A stretch of DNA of 57,076 nt from Planctomycetota bacterium (GCA_026184295.1 JAHCJK010000015.1:1-57076); one strand, 5' to 3'; positions 30,501 to 39,783 are shown, counted from the first letter of the stretch. A program made the numbers and translations. The notes: generated by a model not told the origin, from the letters alone.

Positions 30501-33315
30501 TCCGTCGTCCAATGGCGTGCTGCGCTTCGGCATGCGCCTGGACCCCGGCGCGGCCGTGGACCTGTATTTAAAGGATACGAACAGCGGGGAACTCTTCCGA
30601 TGGCGCGTCTCGGGCCCCAAGTCCTGGGACGAGGGCCTGCCGGCGGTGGGGACGATCCCGCTCGCCGCCGACGGGCGCTGGCACACGGTCCAGTTCGACC
30701 TGGGGCCGTCGTGGGCCGAACTCTGGAAGCGCCGAGGGTACGACGCGCCGCCGCGCGCGAGCCTGCGCCCGATGTTCGGCTGCCTGGCCTGGCACGATTA
30801 CACCGTAGCCGGGTTCGGCGGCAACCGCGCCGGCGCGAGCTACGCGGTGACCGACCTGATGGCGCTCAAGCCCGAAGACGTCGATTTTACGCCGCCGTCG
30901 GTCGCGAAGGTGATCTGGCCCTACGACGAAGGCGGCGACGGGCACAGCGTGAAGGTGGTCTTCGACGACGCGGGCGGCAGCGGCGTCGATCCCACGACCG
31001 TGCGCCTGGCCGTCACCGGCACGGCGGTGCCGCCTGAGATGGTCCGCTTCGACGGCGCCGCGCAGACCGCGACGTTCGACCTGCTGGCTTGGCGCGCGGG
31101 CAAGGCCTTTACCGAAGGGCAGTCGGTCGCGCTGACGGTCGAGAAATTCGCCGACCGCGCGGGCAACCCGGTCGCGCAGGCGTCGTCGTATGCGTTCACG
31201 TTCAAGTCGTCGGCCGCCAAGACCGAGCCGCAGGCGCCGCTGGTCGAAGCGCTGATGGACGCCGACCCGCGCCAGAGCGCGCGCGGGCTGACGATGGTCC
31301 GCCCGCCGGGCGTGCTGGGGCGCGAGGACGTCTGGCCCGCCACGGGCGTGCTGGAAGCGATGGTCGGCGAGAGCGCCGACGCGCCGCGAAACGCCGAGGA
31401 TCCGCGCAGCGTCCAGGTGTCGTCCCTGCGCGACGGGTCGCACTTCGGGATGCGCGTGCGGACGGGGCATTACAACCTGGCGAACTGGCCGTACCTGGCG
31501 ATCGAGTACAAGATTCCGTTCGAGGTGCCCGTGAACCTGCATTTCAACGACGGCGGCAATCCGCGCATGCCCCGGCAGACGCTGCTGCTGACCGATACGG
31601 GCGAGGCCGAAGGGCGGCGCGGGCGCTTCAACTTCGGCGATCAGAACTCGGCCTGCCACGGCCCGCCCGAGGGCTTCGTCGCCGACGGCACGTGGCGGCG
31701 CGTCGAAATACCGCTGATGAAAATGCTGGCCGCCGAATCGCCCGAGCAGGAGGCCTACGAGATTTCCAACCTGGACCTGCGCGAAGGCGGGTACCGCGGC
31801 AACCGCCGAGGCATGAGTTACCTCATTCACAAGATCGAAGCGCTGCCCGCCGCCCGCGCCCGAGGCATCGCGTTCCTGTGGCGGCCGCGCGACCTGGCGC
31901 CCGAAGCCGATTTCGCCAGCGCGCTGGACGAAAACCCCGACACCGTGCCCGCCGAAGGGCGCAAGGACATTCAGCCGATGGAGAGCGTGCAGGGCGCGGC
32001 CAAGCGCATGCTCGAAGCGGACGCCCAGAACGCGCCGGGCAAGCCGCAGGGCGGCCGGATGCTCGCCGACGGCTGGAAGTACCTGCACGTCCGCACCCGG
32101 AACGCCGCGGGCGTCTGGTCGCGCACGCGGCACTACAAGTTCCGCGTGGACAACTCGCCGCCGCGCGTGAGCAAATTCGAGCCCGGCCCGGGCGCGCGCT
32201 ACGCCGGGCGCACGGTCTCGCTGAGCCTGGCCGACGACCACGTGGTGCTGCAGCACTCGCTGAAGTTCTCGGTCAACGGGCGCACGCTGGCGCCGGGCGA
32301 TCCGGGCGTGACGTTCGACGGCGAACGCAACGTCCTGACCTACGACGACACGGCCAGCGCCAATCCGCTGAACTGGGCGGACGGCTCGGAGGTGAAGGTG
32401 CAGCTCCTGGCCGCGGCCGACAGCCTGGGCAACGAACTGGCCGAGCCCTGCGCGTTCTCCTTCGTGGCCGACCGTTCGGCCGACCGCAAGGGCCCCGCGA
32501 TCGCGCAGGTGCGCTTCGCCGCCCCGGACAACGGCATCGGCGAGAGCCTGAACCGCCCCGCGCAGCTCGAGATCAGCCTGGCGCTCAACTTCGAGGAAAC
32601 CCTGGGCCACGTGCGCGCGCTGCAGGACTGCCGCCTCGACTGGACCGACGATCCCAGGACCGCGGCCTTCGGCCGGCGCTCGGCGCGCTTCGTCATGCAG
32701 GACGACGACTGCGACGCCTGCATCCTGCTGCACAAGAACGCGTGGTACATGGACTCGTATCCAATTCTGCACTTCGACTACAAATCCGACCCGGGCGTGA
32801 ACGTGGACGTGCAGGCGCAGGTGCTGGGCGAGTGGTACACGATCCGCTTCCTCGGCGACGGCAAGCCGGGCGACGAGGGCGGCAGGGAGGCCGGTTCCAT
32901 CGCCAGCATCAAGGCCAACGGGCAGTGGAACCACGCGAGCGTGAACCTGCGCGACTGCATCGAACGCGCCGTGCCGCGCCTGCCGGTGCGGATCATCTCG
33001 CAGATTCGGCTGAGCGCCCACGGGCAGGCCGGCGCCAAGCGCGGCGCGAGCCTGTGGATCGACAACCTGCACATGGCCCCGGAAGCCGGCACCGGCGGGC
33101 GCGTGGAATGGGAAGCCGAGGAAGACGAGAGCGGGATCTGGGGCTATTCCATGATCATGGACCGCAGCGCCGACACCGAAGCGCCCAAGAGCGTCGCGCT
33201 GAAGGACACCTTCAAGGCCGAGTACGGGCGCACGGGCACCTGGTACGCGCACATCCGCGCCTGCGACCAGGCCGGCAACTGGGGCCCGACGCGGCACTAC
33301 CGCATCGATTTCTGA
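27514..33315 (+). CDS. Giant membrane-anchored multidomain protein with PDZ domain
   Basis: A 1,933-residue protein starting at GTG 27514 after AAGGA. The N-terminus is one transmembrane helix (residues 9-27) and a proline-rich stalk, with the rest outside the membrane. About 70-265 is a concanavalin/LamG-like sandwich (FRDTFMRESAGYVW). About 280-372 is a PDZ domain (GGSPAARAGLQEDDTIVAIDG). A second and third sandwich lie near 395-545 and 715-900 (VSFYRDGVKAFTF). Ig-like modules are near 1125-1230 (IWPYDEGGDGHSVKVVF) and 1519-1650, and the tail ends in AHIRACDQAGNWGPTRHY, echoed at LHVRTRNAAGVWSRTRHY. No catalytic site is evident. A surface carbohydrate- or protein-binding role is inferred. 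Its stop abuts that of the next gene. Confidence 0.85.
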   Translation: MSQSNRSTLVFVVLLVVLVVGVKLYLGRHSPNVPEPDPDAEKTVVSEETSEPAPKRPPPPPETTAQVHGLGLLRVSDDAELKRGDFWLEQTLTLPPLVNPGPVADLYLSIDPATATGMRLRLDDKAAVLERLTKPEGAQEPACEELAKGSVRELVGPAARAGGDQVLGALWRNGELAVWWNGTLLFTWKGDAKLDGPSGAAVSNDGTKAGPRRAIPLGRVAFRDTFMRESAGYVWRPARGKWELTQMAFPERSANPFSLRASFGQDAPAADKLYRGRMRTERYGIGVMIGDVEGTIHIVRITGGSPAARAGLQEDDTIVAIDGQPIEQLDRWRLNQLLYTDDGGRAGTLRLKILRPGEKALRDFVIPRDQFVWGTPMTGTLIQPVSQSDEALILGGEAGWSDYAAEACVKPLGAGACGLAVAVTSPGDCLLLRWQGPKSDQNGGEDEGGAERKQPEAAHERLQLVRVEGGVEKILAEKPMAYRPYEFYRMTLDWSGEDVRALVDGAEVFREKVPGLRRGQVGLYAGKGEPVFFDDVGVFSNRKELGGSNPERRINEIFAAEQDMERWANPALEWDRDEKTGWALHAYRFPGEQAVVLNRPKFDQLELALGGGADLPARGGLRITLSGRIANFSDHGGRNAKALELPAAGPYQRVAVRAGADQVFLDVDGQTLTWTREPEAAKQDGDRLAVRGLKNLGDPRTVRVTSRGTYEYTFDGAPADWKVACGRWGLLNKWICDPRWSWFGGRSSTVAAIWNKQVFGGNVSVDAHVAVMMEQDDPPYERAGDYNLTICGDGVHLDSGYAVIFGGGRNYWTRLYRNGVQVAEATAEDARLPGDRVRQPDKPELHQRWFHLRLEKAGNQVSFYRDGVKAFTFTDPDPLGEGRVAFWTVDNGVLLSRCRIASDAVRPGPLEARASELFDDGNVINMYDGEVHTSVALEAMPQEISASVGAAPARFKPADAAAIPEAKDQFLAKAWRVTNAIGGGSFALQWKRLRLDPSSNGVLRFGMRLDPGAAVDLYLKDTNSGELFRWRVSGPKSWDEGLPAVGTIPLAADGRWHTVQFDLGPSWAELWKRRGYDAPPRASLRPMFGCLAWHDYTVAGFGGNRAGASYAVTDLMALKPEDVDFTPPSVAKVIWPYDEGGDGHSVKVVFDDAGGSGVDPTTVRLAVTGTAVPPEMVRFDGAAQTATFDLLAWRAGKAFTEGQSVALTVEKFADRAGNPVAQASSYAFTFKSSAAKTEPQAPLVEALMDADPRQSARGLTMVRPPGVLGREDVWPATGVLEAMVGESADAPRNAEDPRSVQVSSLRDGSHFGMRVRTGHYNLANWPYLAIEYKIPFEVPVNLHFNDGGNPRMPRQTLLLTDTGEAEGRRGRFNFGDQNSACHGPPEGFVADGTWRRVEIPLMKMLAAESPEQEAYEISNLDLREGGYRGNRRGMSYLIHKIEALPAARARGIAFLWRPRDLAPEADFASALDENPDTVPAEGRKDIQPMESVQGAAKRMLEADAQNAPGKPQGGRMLADGWKYLHVRTRNAAGVWSRTRHYKFRVDNSPPRVSKFEPGPGARYAGRTVSLSLADDHVVLQHSLKFSVNGRTLAPGDPGVTFDGERNVLTYDDTASANPLNWADGSEVKVQLLAAADSLGNELAEPCAFSFVADRSADRKGPAIAQVRFAAPDNGIGESLNRPAQLEISLALNFEETLGHVRALQDCRLDWTDDPRTAAFGRRSARFVMQDDDCDACILLHKNAWYMDSYPILHFDYKSDPGVNVDVQAQVLGEWYTIRFLGDGKPGDEGGREAGSIASIKANGQWNHASVNLRDCIERAVPRLPVRIISQIRLSAHGQAGAKRGASLWIDNLHMAPEAGTGGRVEWEAEEDESGIWGYSMIMDRSADTEAPKSVALKDTFKAEYGRTGTWYAHIRACDQAGNWGPTRHYRIDF

Positions 33316-34329
33316 TCAGGCTTTCCAGCGGCGCAGGCCGTGGCGGTCGATCCCGAACGGAATCAGCCGTCCGCCCAGCGCCTCGAAGGCGCGTTCGAGC
33401 GCCCGGCGGTGGCCGTCGCGCGCGAGAAAGAGCACGCAGCCGCCTCCGCCCGCGCCGCAGGTCTTGCCGCCCACCGCGTGATCCTGAGCCGCCGCGTAAT
33501 ACTTCCGCAGCGTCGGGCTGTCGCAGCTTTCGTGCAGGCGCTTGTGATGCACCCAGTTCTCGTTCATGCATTCCCCGAACGCTTCGACGTCGCCCGCTTC
33601 GAGCGCCGCGGAACACGCACGCGCGATGCGCGCGAGGTTCTTCATCGCGTCCACGGTGGGGCTTTCGGGCAGCGCGTAGCTGCGCTTGATGTCGGCGTGG
33701 ATGCTGCCGGAGAGATGCACTTCGCCGGTGTAGACGAGCACGCAGCGGCGCTCGAGTTCCAGCGTGGCGCGCTCGGGGACGTTCAGGCGCCGCACGGAGG
33801 TCCCGCCGCCCTGGTGGTAGGTCAGTTCGTTCCAGCCGCCCAGCGCCGCGCCGTAGCTGTCCTGGTTGCCGCCGATGTTCCCGCAGTCGTTGCGCTCGAT
33901 GGCGTTGGCCAGTTCCGCGGTTGCTTCCTGCGTGCGCGCGGTGCCCGCGGCCTCGTCGAAGGCCGCGACGCAGGCGACGCCCACCGCGCCGGAGGAGCCC
34001 AGCCCGCTGCCGGGCGGGACGTCGGATTCCACGGTCAGGCGGAAGCCGCAGGCGGGCTTCAGGCGCAGCGCGACGGCCTTGAGCAGGTTCATCTCGCCGT
34101 CGAGCTTCCAGTCTTCCAGGCGCGCGGCGTGGATTTCGCGGCCCAAGTCCTCGCTGCGGATCGAGACTTCGCTGGAGCCCGGGCGCAGGTCCACGCGCGC
34201 GTGGACGTAGCGGGCGATGCCGAAGTTCACCAGCGTGCCGCCGTATTCGACGCTGAAGGGCGGGCAGTCGGTGCCGCCGCCGGCGGGATCGATGCGCATG
34301 GGCGCGCGGGCCACGGCGCTGCGGTTCAT
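33316..34329 (-). CDS. GHMP kinase, heptose-7-phosphate-kinase-like
   Basis: A 337-residue sugar kinase of the GHMP superfamily. RAPMRIDPAGGGTDCPPF is the N-terminal motif typical of D-glycero-D-manno-heptose 7-phosphate kinase (HddA) and fucokinase relatives, PPGSGLGSSGA is the ATP loop, and KTCGAGGGGCVLF the third motif. It may serve a nucleotide-activated heptose or another surface sugar, but no other heptose genes are nearby, so the substrate is open. It ends exactly where the giant gene ends and follows a UroD-like gene by 19 bp, suggesting a two-gene transcript. Confidence 0.88.
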   Translation of the reverse strand: MNRSAVARAPMRIDPAGGGTDCPPFSVEYGGTLVNFGIARYVHARVDLRPGSSEVSIRSEDLGREIHAARLEDWKLDGEMNLLKAVALRLKPACGFRLTVESDVPPGSGLGSSGAVGVACVAAFDEAAGTARTQEATAELANAIERNDCGNIGGNQDSYGAALGGWNELTYHQGGGTSVRRLNVPERATLELERRCVLVYTGEVHLSGSIHADIKRSYALPESPTVDAMKNLARIARACSAALEAGDVEAFGECMNENWVHHKRLHESCDSPTLRKYYAAAQDHAVGGKTCGAGGGGCVLFLARDGHRRALERAFEALGGRLIPFGIDRHGLRRWKA

Positions 34330-34348
34330 GATGGTGCCCCCGCGAAGT

Positions 34349-35509
34349 TCATTCGGCGTGCGCGTAGACGCATTCGGTAAGCTGCTTCACGTTCTCGCGG
34401 CGCGTGGGCGGCGCGACGCTGCACGCGGTGCTGAGGATGTACTGGCCGCCTTCGCTGCCGATGCCGTACACGCGTTCGATGTCCGCGCGCGCGCCCGCGG
34501 CGTCCTTGCGCAGCAGGGAGTTCACCGGATCGACGTTGCCCTTGATGAACAGGCGGTCGCGCAGCAGGCGCTTGGCTTCGGCCAGGTTCACCGTGCCGAG
34601 CGGCGGCGGGTCGAGCGTCTCGATGCCGTGAATGCCGGTCTCGGCCATCAGGTCGAGCCGGTCGCCGATCGCGCCGCAGGTGTGGGTGTAGACGTACTTG
34701 CCCTCGGCGCGCACGGCCGCGGCGATGCGCGTCTCGTAGGGCATGATCCATTCGCGGTACTGGTCGGGCGAAAGGAATCCGCCGCCGGCGAAGGGCGAGG
34801 AAATCTTGATCGCGTCGCAGCCGCGCCGGCACTGCGCGACGGCCCAGGCCGTGGACATGTCCGCGAAGGTCTCGAGCAGGCGCCTGGTGTGTTCGGGGGA
34901 GATCAGCAGCGCCATCAGGCCCGGTTCCATGCCGACGATGTTGAGCAGATGGTCGAAGGGCGAACGCACTTCGCCGTGCACCGAATGCGTCTCGCCGATG
35001 GCGGCTTTTACGCGGTCGATGCAGTCGAACCAGAAAGCGGGGATCGCCTCCGGCGTGCGGTAAACGGCCGTGCCTTTGTGCTCGCACCAGCGGCGAAAGC
35101 TCTCGGGCGCCCAGCCGAGCGGGTCGTCGGGATCGAAGGTTTCCACCTCGGGGCGCTCGAAGCCGTCGGCGTGGCGGTAATACGGATCGTCGTCGCGGGT
35201 GCAGTCGATGCGCGAGCCGTCCTTCAGGTAAATGCTGGGCGTCTCCTGGTCGCGGTCGATGCGCACGACCAGGTCCATGAAGTTCGGGTCGCGCCCATTC
35301 TTGTGCATCAGCACGCCGTCGAAGTTGTAGATCTCGCGAATCTTCAGGAGCCCGTCGGCGTAGGCCTGGCTCGAAAGGAAGTAATCGACCGGGTGGATGC
35401 CGGTCTGCAGCAGCGTGTGGCCGATGGCGAGCTGGCACATCACCGGCACGCGCTCGGGCTTGCCCAGCGCCATCGCCTGCCGGACCAACTCGCGTGAACT
35501 CGTTCCCAT
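34349..35509 (-). CDS. Uroporphyrinogen decarboxylase family protein (MtaA/UroD-like)
   Basis: A 386-residue TIM barrel of the UroD superfamily. YVYTHTCGAIGDRLDLM and LFIKGNVDPVNSLL match the C-terminal part of UroD-type corrinoid or methyl-transfer proteins (MtaA, CmuA-like), while the usual heme-enzyme N-terminal motif is not seen. So it is probably not the heme-pathway enzyme. Homologues of this kind are frequent next to sugar or aromatic demethylation genes. Here its partner is a GHMP kinase, so I leave the function open. The ATG at 35509 has AGGGAG six bases upstream; a longer open frame exists but lacks a site. Confidence 0.82.
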   Translation of the reverse strand: MGTSSRELVRQAMALGKPERVPVMCQLAIGHTLLQTGIHPVDYFLSSQAYADGLLKIREIYNFDGVLMHKNGRDPNFMDLVVRIDRDQETPSIYLKDGSRIDCTRDDDPYYRHADGFERPEVETFDPDDPLGWAPESFRRWCEHKGTAVYRTPEAIPAFWFDCIDRVKAAIGETHSVHGEVRSPFDHLLNIVGMEPGLMALLISPEHTRRLLETFADMSTAWAVAQCRRGCDAIKISSPFAGGGFLSPDQYREWIMPYETRIAAAVRAEGKYVYTHTCGAIGDRLDLMAETGIHGIETLDPPPLGTVNLAEAKRLLRDRLFIKGNVDPVNSLLRKDAAGARADIERVYGIGSEGGQYILSTACSVAPPTRRENVKQLTECVYAHAE

Positions 35510-35697
35510 GCGCGCTCCCTTCGCTCGACCCGCGGGCATTATGGCCCGCCGCGCCAGGCAGGGGCTACGCGCCTGCTGCTTACAACCGATACTTTTTTGC
35601 CCTTCCGGATTCGGAGGCGATTGGATGGCGGATTGCGGCGCGACGGGTAGGCTGGAGCCGTCTGCGTGAGAAACCGCGTCCCGCACCGGAGCAACCC

Positions 35698-37434
35698 ATG
35701 CCCGTCGAAGCGTTGCAGAACCTGCCCAAGGCCCAGCCGCGCCAGTTCGTCCCCGAGACCTGCGACCTGGGCGACTGGGCGCAGCTCGAACCGCTCTTCC
35801 GCCAGCTCCAGGAGGAAGCCGCGAAGCTCAAGAATCCCAAGCAGCTCGAGCGCTGGGTGCTCAAGGCCAGCGAACTCGGCGCGGCGCTCTACCAGGAAGA
35901 GGCCAAGCGCTACATCAACATGACCTGCCAGACCGACGACAAGGACGCCGAACAGTCGTACCTGCAGTTCGTCGAACAGATCGAACCGAAGATGAAGCCC
36001 GAGTGGCAGAAGCTCGACCAGCTCTTCCTGGCCTCGCCCTTCCGCGAAAAGCTGCCGCAGAAGCGCTGGATGGTCTACGAACGCGACGTGCGCAAGGACG
36101 TGGAACTCTTCCGCGAAGAGAACGTCGCGCTCCAGACCGAGGAATCGAAGCTCGGCCAGAAGTACCAGAAGACGATGGGTGCGATGACCGTCACCTTCCA
36201 GGAAAAGGAGCAGACGCTCCAGCAGATGGGGCGCTACCTGGAAGAACCCGACCGTGCGCTACGCGAGAAGGCCTGGCGCCTGGTCTCCGAACGCCGCCTG
36301 CGCGACAAGGAAGCCATCGACGGCATCTACGACGAACTGATCGCGCTGCGCGGAAAGATCGCGGCCAACGCGGGCTTTGCCAGCTACCGCGATTACGCCT
36401 TCCGCGCCAAGGGACGCTTCGATTACGGCCCCGAAGCCTGCGAGGATTTTCACAAGGCGGTGGAGGAGGTGGTCGTGCCGGTGGCGCGCCGGCTGCAGCA
36501 GCGCCGCCGCAAACTGATGGGCCTTCGCAAGCTGCGCCCGTGGGACCTGGGCGTCGATCCGCGCAACCGCCCGCCGTTGAAGCCCTTCGCCGACGTCCCA
36601 ACGCTCGTGGACAAGACGCACGAAATCTTCCGCCGCATCGATCCGGCGCTCGGCCAGGACTTCGACCTGCTGCGCGGCAACAAGCTGCTCGAACTCGATT
36701 CGCGCAAAGGCAAAGCGCCCGGCGGCTACCAGCACTCGCTCGAAGAAGCGCGGATGCCGTTCATCTTCATGAACGCCGTCGGCCTGCAGCGCGACGTCGA
36801 GACGCTGCTGCACGAAGGCGGGCACGCCTTCCACTCCATCGCCACGCGCGACGAACCGCTGCTCGCGTACCGCCACGCGCCCATCGAATTCTGCGAAGTC
36901 GCCTCGATGTCGATGGAACTGCTCGGCGGGCCGCACCTGGAAGTCTTTTATTCCGAAGAGGACGCCAAGCGCGCGCGGCGCGTGCATCTGGAAGGCATCG
37001 TCGGCCTGCTGCCGTGGGTCGCGACGATCGACGCGTTCCAGCACTGGGTCTACACGCATCCGGGGCACACGCCGGGGCAGCGCCGCGAATTCTGGGTGAC
37101 GCTGATGGACCGTTTCGGCGGCACGGAAGACTGGACGGGCCTGGAAGAAGCGCGCGCCAACCTGTGGCAGCGCCAGCTCCACCTTTTCCTGCACCCCTTC
37201 TATTACATCGAGTACGGCATCGCGCAGCTCGGCGCGCTGCAAGTCTGGCTGAAATCGAAGAAGGACGTCGCGAAGGCCGTGGCGAATTACCGCAAGGGCC
37301 TCAGCCTTGGGCGCTCGCGCCCGCTCCCGGACCTCTTCCGCGCCGCGGGCATCAAGTTCGATTTCTCGGCCAAGACCGTCAAGCCGCTGGTGAACGCGAT
37401 CCGCAAGGAACTGAAGGCCGCCGAGGACGTCTGA
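35698..37434 (+). CDS. pepF: Oligoendopeptidase F-type M3 metallopeptidase
   Basis: A 578-residue cytoplasmic zinc peptidase that cuts short peptides. HEGGH is at residues 372-376, with the third ligand Glu in the EFCEVASMSMEL helix downstream, and FHPFYYIEYGIAQLGA-type closing helices (here FLHPFYYIEYGIAQLG) are present. There is a large helical N-terminal half, as in the family. The chosen ATG at 35698 has GGAG seven bases before; an upstream extension has no site. Together with the M32 peptidase at the start of the window it provides peptide turnover. It is followed within 13 bp by the PfpI gene. Confidence 0.93.
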   Translation: MPVEALQNLPKAQPRQFVPETCDLGDWAQLEPLFRQLQEEAAKLKNPKQLERWVLKASELGAALYQEEAKRYINMTCQTDDKDAEQSYLQFVEQIEPKMKPEWQKLDQLFLASPFREKLPQKRWMVYERDVRKDVELFREENVALQTEESKLGQKYQKTMGAMTVTFQEKEQTLQQMGRYLEEPDRALREKAWRLVSERRLRDKEAIDGIYDELIALRGKIAANAGFASYRDYAFRAKGRFDYGPEACEDFHKAVEEVVVPVARRLQQRRRKLMGLRKLRPWDLGVDPRNRPPLKPFADVPTLVDKTHEIFRRIDPALGQDFDLLRGNKLLELDSRKGKAPGGYQHSLEEARMPFIFMNAVGLQRDVETLLHEGGHAFHSIATRDEPLLAYRHAPIEFCEVASMSMELLGGPHLEVFYSEEDAKRARRVHLEGIVGLLPWVATIDAFQHWVYTHPGHTPGQRREFWVTLMDRFGGTEDWTGLEEARANLWQRQLHLFLHPFYYIEYGIAQLGALQVWLKSKKDVAKAVANYRKGLSLGRSRPLPDLFRAAGIKFDFSAKTVKPLVNAIRKELKAAEDV

Positions 37435-37447
37435 GCCGGAGCCGCGC

Positions 37448-38008
37448 ATGAAGCCGCCCAAGCCAAGGCTGAAGAAGAAGCGCATCGCGCTGCTCGCCGC
37501 CGAAGGCGTGCACGAGCACGAGTTCTGGACGCCGTATTACCGCTTTAAAGAGGAAGGCGCGGAGGTGCTCGTCGCCGGTCCGGACGGGAAGGGCGTCGTC
37601 TACCGGGGCGAAGGGCGCCTGGGCAAAGGCGGCCTGGACCTGGCGCCCACGGACTGCGCGATCGAAGACCTGAAACCGGGCAAGCTCGACGCGCTGGTGA
37701 TTCCAGGCGGCATCTTCGGCCCGCTGACGCTGCGCGCGCACGAGCCCGCGCTGGACCTCGTTCGCTCGATGGACCGCCGCAGGAAAGTGATCGGCGCGAT
37801 CTGTCACGCGCAATGGGTGCTGATCTCGGCCGGCATCCTGAAGGGCCGGCGCGCGACGAGCCCCGGCGACATCCGCATCGACATGGAAAACGCCGGCGCG
37901 AAGTGGGTCAAGGAAGAGGCCGTGCGCGACGGACATCTGGTCACCGCGATCTACTTCGGCTACCTGCCCGCATTTCTGCGGTTGCTGATCGCGGCCATCG
38001 AAGAATAG
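37448..38008 (+). CDS. DJ-1/PfpI family protein
   Basis: A 186-residue class I glutamine-amidotransferase-like protein. The nucleophile elbow is AICHAQWVL with Cys119 and His120, preceded by LVIPGGIFGP, whose conserved Glu partner lies near AEGVHEHEF. The family has protease, chaperone or deglycase activities. The usual C-terminal TSRGPGDLPAF block is altered to TAIYFGYLPAF here. It is probably co-transcribed with pepF and the isocitrate dehydrogenase gene. Confidence 0.88.
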   Translation: MKPPKPRLKKKRIALLAAEGVHEHEFWTPYYRFKEEGAEVLVAGPDGKGVVYRGEGRLGKGGLDLAPTDCAIEDLKPGKLDALVIPGGIFGPLTLRAHEPALDLVRSMDRRRKVIGAICHAQWVLISAGILKGRRATSPGDIRIDMENAGAKWVKEEAVRDGHLVTAIYFGYLPAFLRLLIAAIEE

Positions 38009-38049
38009 TGGTACGTCATCGGGGTGAAACCGACGCTGAGGATGCTCGC

Positions 38050-39090
38050 ATGGCCAAGAAGTCTCCCAGGAAGCATTCGTCCCATTCGGTGGTCCTGATT
38101 CCCGGCGACGGGATCGGGCCCGAAGTGATCGGCGCCGCGCGCGAAGTGATCGACGCGGCGGGCGTGAAGATCGACTGGGTGCCCGGCGCGGCCGGCGAAT
38201 CGGCGCTGAAGCCGCACGGCAGCCTGCTCCCCAAGGAAACCCTGGATGCGATCGTGAAGTACAAGGTCGCGCTGAAGGGCCCGTGCACGACGCCCATCGG
38301 CGGCGGCCACAAAAGCATCAACGTCTCGCTGCGCCAGGGCCTGAACCTCTACGCCGCCGTGCGCCCGGTGCGCTCCATCGAGGGCATCAAGACGCGCTAC
38401 GACAACGTCGAGATGGTGATCGTCCGCGAGAACACCGAAGGGCTGTATTCGGGCATCGAGCACGAGGTCGTGCCCGGCGTGGTGGAGGCGCTGAAGATCG
38501 TCACCGAACGCGCCTGCACGCGCATCTCCGAATACGCCTTCGAGTACGCGCGCGGCCACGCGCGCAAGCGCGTCACGGTCTTCCACAAAGCCAACATCAT
38601 GAAGATGGCCGACGGCCTCTTTTTGAAGTGCGCGCGGGCGGTCTCGCAGAAGTATCCGGACATCGCCTTCAACGAGATGATCATCGACAACGGCTGCATG
38701 CAGATCATCAAGGACCCGTCGCGCTTCGACGTGCTGCTGCTCGACAACCTGTACGGCGACATCATCAGCGACCTCTGCGCCGGACTGGTGGGCGGCCTGG
38801 GCGTGGTGCCCGGCGCGAACATCGGCGAGGCCGGCGCGGTCTTCGAATCGGTGCACGGTTCGGCGCCCGACATCGCGGGCAAAGGCATCGCGAATCCGCT
38901 GGCCGCGATCATGTCCGGCGTGATGATGCTGAACTTCCTCGGCGAGAGCGAGGCCGCGCAGCGCATCAAGGCCGCCTACAACGACGTGCTGGCATCGGAC
39001 AACCCGAAGGTCCGCACCAAGGATCTGGGCGGCGAGGGCGGAACCCGTGAATTCACCCGCGCGGTGATCAAGCGCGTGCAGAAAGGATAG
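38050..39090 (+). CDS. NAD-type isocitrate dehydrogenase (IDH/IMDH family)
   Basis: A 346-residue beta-decarboxylating dehydrogenase. The N-terminus [30 protein letters not shown] with the substrate Ser, [15 protein letters not shown] and [17 protein letters not shown] are diagnostic, and the [10 protein letters not shown] pattern favours the NAD-dependent isocitrate enzyme over isopropylmalate dehydrogenase. It would convert isocitrate to 2-oxoglutarate in the TCA cycle. The ATG at 38050 follows GAGG. Isocitrate specificity is likely but homoisocitrate-like activity cannot be excluded. Confidence 0.88.
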   Translation: MAKKSPRKHSSHSVVLIPGDGIGPEVIGAAREVIDAAGVKIDWVPGAAGESALKPHGSLLPKETLDAIVKYKVALKGPCTTPIGGGHKSINVSLRQGLNLYAAVRPVRSIEGIKTRYDNVEMVIVRENTEGLYSGIEHEVVPGVVEALKIVTERACTRISEYAFEYARGHARKRVTVFHKANIMKMADGLFLKCARAVSQKYPDIAFNEMIIDNGCMQIIKDPSRFDVLLLDNLYGDIISDLCAGLVGGLGVVPGANIGEAGAVFESVHGSAPDIAGKGIANPLAAIMSGVMMLNFLGESEAAQRIKAAYNDVLASDNPKVRTKDLGGEGGTREFTRAVIKRVQKG

Positions 39091-39093
39091 GCG

Positions 39094-39783
39094 ATGCGAC
39101 TGGGATGGGCAGGTGCGGTGCTGATGTCGGCGTGCGCTCTGCTGGCGGCGCCGGCGCGGGCGGAAACCGTCAAGCCCGGCGGCAAGGTGCCGGACCTCGG
39201 CCTGACCGGCCTCGACGGCAAGAGCGTCCCGCTCGACGCGCTGCTGAAAGGCGACGACGGCAAGGCGCGCCCGGCGGTGCTGGTGGTCTGGTGTTCCACC
39301 TGCCCGAGCTGCCGCATGGCGGAAGACCGCATCGCGGCCTTTGCCGGAAAGTATAAGGATCGCGCGGCCGTCTGCTTCCTCGACGCCAACCTGGGCGAGA
39401 CGCCGGAAAAAGCCAAGGCCGCGCTGGCGAAGAAGAAGCTCGAGATGCCCGTCCTCTTCGACGCGGCCGGCGCGTCGGTGAACGCCTTCGGCCTTTCCTG
39501 CACGACGACGGCTCTGGTGATCGACGGCTCGGGCGTGCTGCGCTACCACGGGCGCTTCGACCAGAACGACAACCGCTACGCGGAAGACGCGCTCACCGCG
39601 GTGCTCGACGGCAAGGACGTGGCCGTCGCGACGACCGCCGAGGCCGGTTGCGGCATCGTGCGCGACGCCTCCAAGCCGCACGCGCACGGCGCTCACGCGC
39701 CCGCCGAGGCCAAGCCGGCGGACGCCAAACCCGCCGAAGCCAAGCCCAGCGAAGCCAAGCCCAGCGAAGCCAAGAAGGAATAG
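39094..39783 (+). CDS. Exported thioredoxin-like (TlpA/redoxin) protein
   Basis: A 229-residue secreted thioredoxin-fold protein. Signal peptide: LMSACALLAAPARAE. The redox motif is CPSC at residues 70-73, with Cys67 just before it (CSTCPSC). LVIDGSGVLRYHGRFD is the typical late TlpA/AhpC block. The C-terminal 30 residues are low-complexity (PADAKPAEAKPSEAK repeats). It may catalyse disulfide reduction or peroxide removal in the periplasm. It starts three bases after the isocitrate dehydrogenase stop. Confidence 0.85.
   Translation: MRLGWAGAVLMSACALLAAPARAETVKPGGKVPDLGLTGLDGKSVPLDALLKGDDGKARPAVLVVWCSTCPSCRMAEDRIAAFAGKYKDRAAVCFLDANLGETPEKAKAALAKKKLEMPVLFDAAGASVNAFGLSCTTTALVIDGSGVLRYHGRFDQNDNRYAEDALTAVLDGKDVAVATTAEAGCGIVRDASKPHAHGAHAPAEAKPADAKPAEAKPSEAKPSEAKKE

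Noticed and set aside
34349..35509. Heme-pathway HemE
   Set aside because: The C-terminal blocks fit MtaA/CmuA-like relatives better and the HemE N-terminal motif is not visible.
35532..35549. Palindrome GCGGGC-6-GCCCGC as operator in the pepF/UroD divergent gap
   Set aside because: Six-base GC-only arms are common by chance at this composition and no promoter pairs convincingly with it.
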